Shown here piece by piece: positions 1-5,494 of a stretch of DNA of 5,494 bases; the first letter of the stretch is position 1, and each line of letters starts with the position of its first letter. The stretch is from Bacteroidota bacterium (GTDB taxonomy: Bacteria > Bacteroidota > Ignavibacteria > Ignavibacteriales > Ignavibacteriaceae). The stretch is taken from NCBI GenBank assembly GCA_023406915.1, contig JAEXTR010000327.1:1-5494 (forward strand). The letters run 5' to 3'. The notes beneath the pieces were generated by a model. The model saw nothing but the letters and a program-made list of their open reading frames with translations. It was not told where the DNA came from and made no database searches. Position numbers and translations under genes: made by a program.

Positions 1-2453
1 ATAATACTGTATCCCTTTGCCTTAATAAAAGATGAAAATACTTTTCCGATCAGAGTATCGGAACTTTCTAGAAAACGATTGTACGAAACCTGGAAGATTC
101 GAAGACCATTCCAGAAAAACATAGTAAATTTGTGATCATCCTCCTCCGGATCGTGTAAGGGAAACATGATATCACACTCAAAGCCGATATTCTTCAAGTG
201 AGAAGCCAGGATCTGTGTATGGTTCTCACTGCCGCCACTTGCAAACGGGGGTATGTTATGGACAACATACAAAATGCTTTTACTTGGTTTTGAGATCCCA
301 CGGTATTCTTTAGGGTTTAATATCCGTGCAGCAAGTCGGTCCATAATCTCAGATCTCAATCTGGAATCAGAAGTAAACTGAAACGCACGGGAGAAATAAT
401 CAATAGCATCGGTCTGGGAATCCAATTGAATAAAACGGTTTCCGATTGTTACTAGTGACAGAGCATAATGGATGGCAGGCTTTTCACTTGCTTTCCGTTG
501 GTAAGGAAAAAGTTCATTGAGGCTATATCTGGAAAGAATACTTTTAAGGATAGCAACATCATAGCTAAAGTCAATCTTTACGGACCCGGAAGACATATTC
601 TCATCGTGCCATCTCCAAAATCCTACGGTTTCATTTACATAATGGAATTTGCACCCAACCCATCCACGCGACCAGAACTCATAGTCATGCGCACGCTTAA
701 ACCGAATGTCAAATCCCCCATGGGTTTGATAAATCCTTTTCTTCACCATTGTCCCCATATTAGGTATAGGGGATCCCGCAAACAAGCTCTGTAAAAATGA
801 TTCAGTTGGATTCCCGAAATCCCGATAAGTGAGCAAGTGCCCATTTGGCTGAAGATTGTGATCACAAACCTGGATATTACCGTAAATAATGTCGATTGAA
901 GGATCAGATTGGAGAATTGAATGATACTTGTCAATCAATCCAGGTGTAAATGCATCATCACTATCAAGCCAGATGATATACTCACCTCTTGCCTCTGCGA
1001 TACAACGGTTCCGGGTATCAGGTGCACTGGTATGCTCTTTTCGGATATAGCGGACTCTGGGATCGGCAAGTGAAGCGATAATCTCGGAAGTAGTATCAGT
1101 TGAACCGTCATCAACAATGACAATTTCTAAATCGGATGAGCAGGTCTTGACTACACTCTCAACAGCTTCTTTGATGAATGCAGCGCGGTTATATGTGGGT
1201 ACGCAGACCGAGTATTTTACCTTCTTAAATTCCTTATTCTCTAGAGTAATACTATTACTGATACTTGAGTTACTCACTGTCTCGTTTATCAATGTGATGT
1301 GATTATTTTCACCGGGTTTATTCTGCCTCCATTCTCCCAGCTTAGTCACTATTGCATCAATGTACTTCCGTTGGTCGAAGATTTGCTCAAAGGCACTCTC
1401 TGCCCCCAAACGATATTGTTCGATATTATCGGTGATATCTTTAACTGCGGAAGGTAATTCATAAAAATCATGAATACATTTTCCATAGCCATATTCGTTT
1501 ATGTCACGCTGGAATGAAGGATAATCAGGCACAATAACCGGCAAGTGATGTTGAAGATAGAGTGCAAGTTTGGAGGATGACCTGCCAGTGAGGAAGTCAT
1601 TCCTTACATCGGCACGATAATATAAGAAACCGATGTCCGCACCTGAAAGCATTTTCTCCAGTTCTTCATCATCCAGATCCTTTGCTGAAAGATGAACTCT
1701 TCCGTTTATATTCATTTCTTGAATACGTAGTAACAATGCCGGATCATAATGAGAGTGACCATGGATAAGGACATATGTATCTTCACTAAGTCTTTGCGAG
1801 TAAGTAGTTAACTCATACAGATAACGGTTCTCCCGAAGTCCTCCAATGTATAACACTATTTTTGAAGCTTCCGGGATTCCGAGCGCTTTTCTAAGTTCTG
1901 AACGATATTGGTATTTGCTTTGGAGTGAAGGAAGACAAACAGGAAAATATAGAACTTCTTTAGGTGGAGTGGTTCCCGGTCCAAGGAGTCGCATGCATTC
2001 TTCAAAGCGGTCGCTATCTTGTATCATGAAAAGGTCAATCTTTCCCATCATCTCACGAAGATATTTTAGTAATGTACCGATGTTGCTCTCGTAGAGCGAG
2101 GGATTTGATTCATCATACAGTTCGCAACTGTAGTAACCTAGTCGGGTTGCTGCTTTGTTGGCTATCTGTTCAGCGTATTTCAGACCATATAACTCGAAAC
2201 CTATCGCAATTTCGTATTGTTTGTTTGCAATATTTTCTTCAAGATAAGACTTAGCCTGGGGACAATCGGGAATAAATGCGGAAAGAAATGGAAAGACATT
2301 GATTGACTCTCCGTAATCGGGTTGTTTGACTTGATTGAATGCAAAAACATCAACCTCATAATCTCGTTGAGTGAACTCTAGGCAAAATGTTTTAAACCAT
2401 TGCCAATAGACAACAGGCAAGTTGGAAACAGCAATTGCGATTCTTTTTTTCAT
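1..2453 (-). CDS. Multidomain glycosyltransferase (GT-B + GT2 + TPR-like + GT4 start), C-terminus beyond left edge
   Basis: One uninterrupted frame of 817 codons from ATG at 2453 to the left edge, where it is still open. I read it through and found no stop. Residues 1 to about 375 form a GT-B-like glycosyltransferase: a first Rossmann strand KKRIAIAVSNLP, then VLYIGGLRENR (200-210) opening the second half, and SSKLALYLQHHLPVIVPD (293-310) as the donor-side motif. A polar N/S/T-rich linker follows (about 385-410). Residues 413-640 are a GT2 GT-A domain: PTYNR (419-423), DDGST (448-452), WLDSDD (495-500), HDYEFW (589-594) and WRWH (613-616). A TPR-like helix pair lies at 664-697. From about 725 a GT4-type N-terminal domain begins (ILYVVHNIPPFASGGSE, glycine pair 740-741). 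No membrane segment is visible. It probably adds several sugars to one glycan. The start is set by the TAATG overlap; no good Shine-Dalgarno is seen. Sugar specificities are unknown. Confidence 0.92.
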   Translation of the reverse strand, partial: MKKRIAIAVSNLPVVYWQWFKTFCLEFTQRDYEVDVFAFNQVKQPDYGESINVFPFLSAFIPDCPQAKSYLEENIANKQYEIAIGFELYGLKYAEQIANKAATRLGYYSCELYDESNPSLYESNIGTLLKYLREMMGKIDLFMIQDSDRFEECMRLLGPGTTPPKEVLYFPVCLPSLQSKYQYRSELRKALGIPEASKIVLYIGGLRENRYLYELTTYSQRLSEDTYVLIHGHSHYDPALLLRIQEMNINGRVHLSAKDLDDEELEKMLSGADIGFLYYRADVRNDFLTGRSSSKLALYLQHHLPVIVPDYPSFQRDINEYGYGKCIHDFYELPSAVKDITDNIEQYRLGAESAFEQIFDQRKYIDAIVTKLGEWRQNKPGENNHITLINETVSNSSISNSITLENKEFKKVKYSVCVPTYNRAAFIKEAVESVVKTCSSDLEIVIVDDGSTDTTSEIIASLADPRVRYIRKEHTSAPDTRNRCIAEARGEYIIWLDSDDAFTPGLIDKYHSILQSDPSIDIIYGNIQVCDHNLQPNGHLLTYRDFGNPTESFLQSLFAGSPIPNMGTMVKKRIYQTHGGFDIRFKRAHDYEFWSRGWVGCKFHYVNETVGFWRWHDENMSSGSVKIDFSYDVAILKSILSRYSLNELFPYQRKASEKPAIHYALSLVTIGNRFIQLDSQTDAIDYFSRAFQFTSDSRLRSEIMDRLAARILNPKEYRGISKPSKSILYVVHNIPPFASGGSENHTQILASHLKNIGFECDIMFPLHDPEEDDHKFTMFFWNGLRIFQVSYNRFLESSDTLIGKVFSSFIKAKGYSI

Positions 2454-3199
2454 TAGTCTGCTTTGTTTACGATGACTATATTCCATGTGGATGCTTCAGG
2501 GAAATCAAGACTCATCCAGCGGTAGGGTATCACTGATAGAAACTGATGTTTCGAAAACAAATCCAATTCAGGAAGAAAGAAGTAACGCATTGGATGTAAT
2601 TCTTGGAGATGCCGGACATCACCACTCTCCTTCTGCACAATATCCAATGAGTAATGAACATCAACTATGTTCTTATCCCACCGGATAGAAGGGGTAGCAA
2701 CGCGACTAACTCGGAGCGTGTTATCTTCAAAAACGGCATGTCTTACTTCCGGACGCTCATTCATTACACCTGGACCATACCAGCAATCACAAATAAATAT
2801 TCCACCTGGATTTAGATGCCTTCTTGCATTAGCAAATAATTTTTCAACGTCACTGTTTTCCTGTTGGTAACTGAGAACGTGAAACAATGAGGTAACAACA
2901 TCATATTTTTCGCAAAGATCAATATCCCTTGCATCTCCCTGGAGAAATCGTATATTGTTCTCAGGAAGTTGTGCTGTCAGTTCGAGCATTTTTGAACTAA
3001 GTTCGACTCCTGTAACGCAGTAGCCAAACTTCTCGAGCCATACATCATGCCTTCCAGAACCACAACCAAGATCGAGGATTGTTTTTCCCCCATTTCCGAA
3101 CATTTTGATAAGCGTATGTAGATACTCGCATTCACTGCGGTAATCTTTGTTGGAATAAATCAAATTGTAATAAGCTGCGTATGAATCGAATACGTTCAT
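2453..3199 (-). CDS. Class I SAM methyltransferase, probable sugar (N-)methyltransferase
   Basis: A 248-residue cytoplasmic methyltransferase with a full Rossmann-type SAM site: motif I ILDLGCGSGRH (41-51), acidic E66 at the end of strand 2 (GVELS) for the ribose hydroxyls, GDARD (88-92) near the adenine, YDVVTSLFHVLSY (99-111) and LNPGGIFICDCW (129-140). The N-terminus with YAAYYNLIY, the LSSKML helix, the RHLQELHPMRYF segment and the total length recall TylM1/DesVI, which dimethylate the amino group of dTDP-3-amino-3,6-dideoxyglucose. The similarity is from memory, not an alignment. Placed three bases after a sugar aminotransferase, it may N-methylate the amino sugar made there; O-methylation of a sugar is the main alternative. 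The start at 3199 has only a weak GGTGA eight bases upstream. The stop TAA shares one base with the next start (TAATG), so the downstream glycosyltransferase is probably coupled to it. Confidence 0.88.
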   Translation of the reverse strand: MNVFDSYAAYYNLIYSNKDYRSECEYLHTLIKMFGNGGKTILDLGCGSGRHDVWLEKFGYCVTGVELSSKMLELTAQLPENNIRFLQGDARDIDLCEKYDVVTSLFHVLSYQQENSDVEKLFANARRHLNPGGIFICDCWYGPGVMNERPEVRHAVFEDNTLRVSRVATPSIRWDKNIVDVHYSLDIVQKESGDVRHLQELHPMRYFFLPELDLFSKHQFLSVIPYRWMSLDFPEASTWNIVIVNKAD

Positions 3200-3202
3200 T
3201 GT

Positions 3203-4333
3203 CTAATTCACCAATCTGTTTATTGTTTCGGATATGTATCGCAATTCCTCGGGATTGTTGGCAAGAGGCAATCCGCTCGGGATGTAGAATCCTTTTTTGT
3301 ATAAATACTCAGCATTGGGGAATGATAATCCTTGAGTATTCAATGCATCTAACTGATGAAGTACGGGTTGTAAATGCATCGGATAAAAAAATGGACGTGT
3401 ACCGATTCCTGCTTTTTGTAGTTCTGTCATGACGGTTTTAGCGTCCATTGTAGCTGCTTCTGTCAGAACCAATGGATAAACCCAGTATAGGTTCTCGGCA
3501 GATTCATTCGAAGCAAGAGGGATTTGAAGAAGTGAATTAGATGCAAATAATTTGTTATACTCTCTCCCAATAAATCGCTTCATATCGACGAACCCACCAA
3601 GTCGCTCAAGTTGTGCGAGTCCGACAGCCGCCTGAATATTGGTGAACCGGTAGTTGTAACCTAGTTCTTCATGAACAAAGCGGTTTGCATTATTGAAGCA
3701 TAAGTTCCGTAACGTTCTGCACTTTTCGGCAATAGTATCATCATTCGTTACAATCATTCCCCCTTCACCTGTTGTAACGATTTTGTTAGCATAAAACGAA
3801 AAGACACTGACAGCACCGAAACTGCCGCATGGACGGTCGCGATATTTCTGGCCGTGCATTTCAGCAGCATCTTCAATTACAATGAGATTATTCCGATCAG
3901 CAAAATCCAGTACTGCATCCATCTTAACTGGAAGTCCGTAAATATGAACAGGCATGATTGCTTTTGTTCTTGGTGTAATGAGCTGTTCCAACTGATTCGT
4001 TAGCATATTGAAATCATTTAAGTCACAATCAACCGGAACAATAATTCCTCCGGCATTGACTACTGCCTGAGCGCAAGAGATTATGGTAAGGGTTGGCATA
4101 ATTACTTCATCACCTGGAAGGATACCTGCTGCGCGCACTGCAATCTCAAGCGCAGCAGTTCCATTGGAAACCGAAATTCCATGTTTTCGGTTAACCGATG
4201 CCGCGTATTGATCCTCAAACCTTTTAACGAAAGGACCTTCAGATGAAATCCATCCGGTTTGTATAGCTTCCGTTAGATAGGAAAGCTCATTTCCATCCAG
4301 CAATGGTTCACTGACAGGAATAAAGTTTCTCAT
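3203..4333 (-). CDS. DegT/DnrJ/EryC1/StrS sugar aminotransferase, perosamine synthase-like
   Basis: PLP-dependent aminotransferase (376 residues, the normal family length) that should move an amino group, usually from glutamate, onto a keto carbon of a nucleotide-linked 6-deoxy sugar. Visible motifs are SNGTAAL (56-62, phosphate binding), GDEVIMPTLT (74-83), HIYG (130-133), IEDAAE (153-158) with D155 for the pyridine nitrogen, and FSFYANK (178-184) with K184 as the Schiff-base lysine, followed by TTGEGGM. YNYRFTN (226-232) and RPFFYPMH (313-320) resemble Vibrio cholerae RfbE and other GDP-perosamine synthases, which act on GDP-4-keto-6-deoxymannose. The exact donor is inferred; related enzymes use other GDP-, UDP- or dTDP-4-keto sugars. 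The start is fixed by the ATGA overlap with the cupin gene and by GGAGA four bases upstream. The gene ends in TAG, three bases before the methyltransferase, which may use its product. Confidence 0.93.
   Translation of the reverse strand: MRNFIPVSEPLLDGNELSYLTEAIQTGWISSEGPFVKRFEDQYAASVNRKHGISVSNGTAALEIAVRAAGILPGDEVIMPTLTIISCAQAVVNAGGIIVPVDCDLNDFNMLTNQLEQLITPRTKAIMPVHIYGLPVKMDAVLDFADRNNLIVIEDAAEMHGQKYRDRPCGSFGAVSVFSFYANKIVTTGEGGMIVTNDDTIAEKCRTLRNLCFNNANRFVHEELGYNYRFTNIQAAVGLAQLERLGGFVDMKRFIGREYNKLFASNSLLQIPLASNESAENLYWVYPLVLTEAATMDAKTVMTELQKAGIGTRPFFYPMHLQPVLHQLDALNTQGLSFPNAEYLYKKGFYIPSGLPLANNPEELRYISETINRLVN
3208..3212 (-). promoter_or_regulatory. Weak ribosome binding site of the methyltransferase gene
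   Basis: GGTGA on the minus strand, eight bases before the ATG at 3199 and inside the end of the aminotransferase gene. The match to Shine-Dalgarno is partial, so re-initiation after the upstream TAG probably contributes. Confidence 0.4.
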
Positions 4334-4770
4334 TTCATCTCCGTGATGATTGTTCTTTTGGGTAAACTTGCAGGTTCGAACTTAGTTTTATCAGCATCTC
4401 CTGAATAAGGACCTTGTTTTACTTCAATCATCTCTAGTTCTTCAAGCGCCTCAAATCCATGTCCCCCTTTTGACAGAAGAACAATATCCCCTTCGCATAG
4501 CACCTCACTGAAAATATAATTGTGGGTATCGTCGTAAAAATCAACTCTCAGCTTTCCTTTTCGTATGATCAGCACTTCCTGCGTGAGATAGACATCGCGT
4601 TTTACTTCATTGTGTACGTGCGGAGCTATTAGATGCCCCTTCGGATGGCGCATGTAACCCAACTGTTGAGAATAATCACCGGGAGTAAAAAAGTGAATAC
4701 CATGTTTATCATAACTGCTTCGTATGATAATGGCATACAGATCATCGCCACGCTCGATTTTTTGTACCAT
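4330..4770 (-). CDS. Cupin-fold protein of sugar/polysaccharide clusters
   Basis: A 146-residue single-domain cupin, probably a small cytoplasmic metal-binding beta-barrel. Cupin motif 1 is visible as PHVHN with H51 and H53, followed by QE at 64-65 and G72. Motif 2 is GDIVLLSKGGHG, with H104 as the likely fourth metal ligand. The segments IHFFTPGD (25-32), QLGYMRHPKGH (36-46) and MIEVKQGPY (114-122) look strongly conserved and match, from memory, uncharacterised cupins found in many polysaccharide clusters. The start at 4770 is supported by GGAAGGA eight bases upstream. The stop overlaps the aminotransferase start as ATGA, so the two are probably translationally coupled and work in one pathway. 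Its role is not known to me; sugar-nucleotide isomerisation or binding is a guess. It lacks the RGxHAHK pattern I expect of FdtA/WxcM 3,4-ketoisomerases, so I do not name it as one. Confidence 0.85.
   Translation of the reverse strand: MVQKIERGDDLYAIIIRSSYDKHGIHFFTPGDYSQQLGYMRHPKGHLIAPHVHNEVKRDVYLTQEVLIIRKGKLRVDFYDDTHNYIFSEVLCEGDIVLLSKGGHGFEALEELEMIEVKQGPYSGDADKTKFEPASLPKRTIITEMK
4338..4342 (-). promoter_or_regulatory. Ribosome binding site of the aminotransferase gene
   Basis: GGAGA on the minus strand, inside the last codons of the cupin gene and four bases before the ATG at 4333. The spacing is short, but together with the ATGA stop/start overlap it supports this start. Confidence 0.55.
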
Positions 4771-4778
4771 CTTGGTTA

Positions 4779-4785
4779 TCCTTCC
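4779..4785 (-). promoter_or_regulatory. Ribosome binding site of the cupin gene
   Basis: GGAAGGA on the minus strand, eight bases before the ATG at 4770. It is the best Shine-Dalgarno-like site in the window and lies in the only gap longer than three bases, which suggests that this gene is initiated independently of the glycosyltransferase before it. Confidence 0.7.
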
Positions 4786-4795
4786 GGCTTGTTAT

Positions 4796-5494
4796 TTATG
4801 AGTTTTTTCCAAGCTGCATGAGGGCAGTGCGAATTTTTACCCTCAGCAGTTCAACATTTTCACCGTCAACTTGTTGCAGTTTATTCAAGGCCGCACTAAA
4901 GTGAAGATATAGCACATCTTTCCCAGCCACACTAAGAAAGAGCTGATAATGCTTCAATACAATTTGAATTATTCCCATGGCATCACGGAGCACATCCTTT
5001 GAGATCGTTTCCCCGGAATGCCAGTTCCAAATAAACGACGGATGCGGAGAATAGGCAAACTCATATTTTTCAGCAAGCCGGATGCATGTATCCCATTCCT
5101 GCCAGGAGCGTATGGATTCATCTAACAATCCGATTTCGAAAAGATGATCGCGTCTAACGGTGAGGCCTGGAAATGAAACAAAAGATTTCCTGAGGATTGG
5201 CTTGAGGACATTACCTTCGTGAATTTCCGGATTCATTAATAGATCGGATACACCACCATCAAGAAAGCGACGCTGATAAAAATTTGAGTAAACAACCCCA
5301 ACACTTCTATTCCTGGCAGCATCAAATGAGTCTGTTAACCGATTGGGTAGCCATTCATCGTCTGAATCAAGGAAGGCAATCCATTCTGATGATGCTGCCT
5401 TGATTCCTGCATTCCGGGCGGCTTGTGCACCACGGTTACCGCTACTCGAAATGAAGAGTATTCGATGATCATTCATATTCCTGACGATCGTCTC
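4796..5494 (-). CDS. Family 2 glycosyltransferase, C-terminal part (N-terminus beyond right edge)
   Basis: Inverting GT-A glycosyltransferase of family GT2, predicted to move a sugar from a nucleotide donor to a growing glycan on the cytoplasmic side of the membrane. The frame stays open to the right edge. The six codons before the first Met (5476) read ETIVRN, which fits the usual GT2 stretch just after the DDGS motif, so that Met is internal and the real start lies outside. About 232 residues are visible. Counting from the edge, they hold the NRGAQAARNAGI acceptor-side motif near residues 20-31, the metal/nucleotide-binding DSDD at 43-46, a WQEWDTCIRL segment where GT2 enzymes usually carry the catalytic acidic motif, and a late WNWHSG motif. 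The missing part should contain the first Rossmann strand (PTYNR-like) and DDGS. No membrane segment is visible. The gene stops with TAA, 25 bases before the cupin gene. Family is firm; donor and acceptor sugars are unknown. Confidence 0.92.
   Translation of the reverse strand, partial: ETIVRNMNDHRILFISSSGNRGAQAARNAGIKAASSEWIAFLDSDDEWLPNRLTDSFDAARNRSVGVVYSNFYQRRFLDGGVSDLLMNPEIHEGNVLKPILRKSFVSFPGLTVRRDHLFEIGLLDESIRSWQEWDTCIRLAEKYEFAYSPHPSFIWNWHSGETISKDVLRDAMGIIQIVLKHYQLFLSVAGKDVLYLHFSAALNKLQQVDGENVELLRVKIRTALMQLGKNS

Noticed and set aside
468..794. Plus-strand open frame of 108 codons
   Set aside because: It lies wholly inside the large minus-strand glycosyltransferase, opposite its GT2 domain, and its translation shows no recognisable domain. 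The other short plus-strand frames (for example 1846-2094, 2485-2870 and 3181-3432) are rejected for the same reason.
935..1123. Minus-strand short frames at 743-934 and 935-1123
   Set aside because: They are in a different frame from the continuous glycosyltransferase reading, which carries the DDGST and DSDD motifs across the same bases.
2441..2453. Run of seven T just left of the methyltransferase gene, resembling a terminator tail or a phase-variable tract
   Set aside because: On the coding strand it is ATGAAAAAAAG, the start codons (MKKR) of the next gene. I see no stem before it, and seven bases is short for slippage-based switching.
3203..4333. Giving the aminotransferase the symbol per or rfbE
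   Set aside because: The motifs are close to GDP-perosamine synthase, but family members with other substrates share them, and no GDP-mannose 4,6-dehydratase is in view to fix the substrate.
4330..4770. Naming the cupin FdtA/WxcM (dTDP-sugar 3,4-ketoisomerase)
   Set aside because: Size and context fit, but the expected RGxHAHK signature is missing. The conserved stretches match a different, uncharacterised cupin group.
4771..4795. Possible promoter or terminator in the longest gap
   Set aside because: The gap is only 25 bases and is largely accounted for by the cupin gene's ribosome binding site. I see no hairpin with a T-run and no -10/-35 pair.

Overview
The window is one stretch of a surface-polysaccharide or glycan biosynthesis cluster. 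All five genes lie on the minus strand, so transcription runs from the right edge to the left edge. They are packed very tightly, with gaps of 25 and 3 bases and overlaps of 4 and 1 bases. I see no promoter, terminator, RNA gene, mobile element, CRISPR array or long repeat. The operon's promoter and its end must both lie outside the window.

In transcription order the genes are: (1) the C-terminal part of a family-2 glycosyltransferase, entering from the right edge; (2) a small cupin protein; (3) a PLP-dependent sugar aminotransferase of the DegT/DnrJ/EryC1/StrS family, closest by recall to GDP-perosamine synthase (Per/RfbE); (4) a class I SAM methyltransferase that resembles the sugar N-methyltransferases TylM1/DesVI; (5) a very large glycosyltransferase that starts at 2453 and is still open at base 1. 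Gene 5 fills about 45% of the window and joins at least three catalytic modules: GT-B, then GT2/GT-A, then a TPR-like helical segment, then the start of a GT4-type GT-B domain.

The likely joint job is to make and transfer an unusual sugar. The aminotransferase would place an amino group on a nucleotide-linked 4-keto-6-deoxy sugar. The methyltransferase may then methylate that amino group, or possibly a hydroxyl. The glycosyltransferases would build the sugar into a chain, probably an O-antigen, capsule or S-layer glycan. The NDP-sugar 4,6-dehydratase and the nucleotidyltransferase needed upstream are not in the window.

The organism cannot be named from this sequence. Base composition is moderately AT-rich. 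Shine-Dalgarno-like sites precede three of the four visible starts, and coding density is prokaryotic. A bacterium is the default, but clusters of this kind are also common in archaea such as methanogens, so I leave the domain open.
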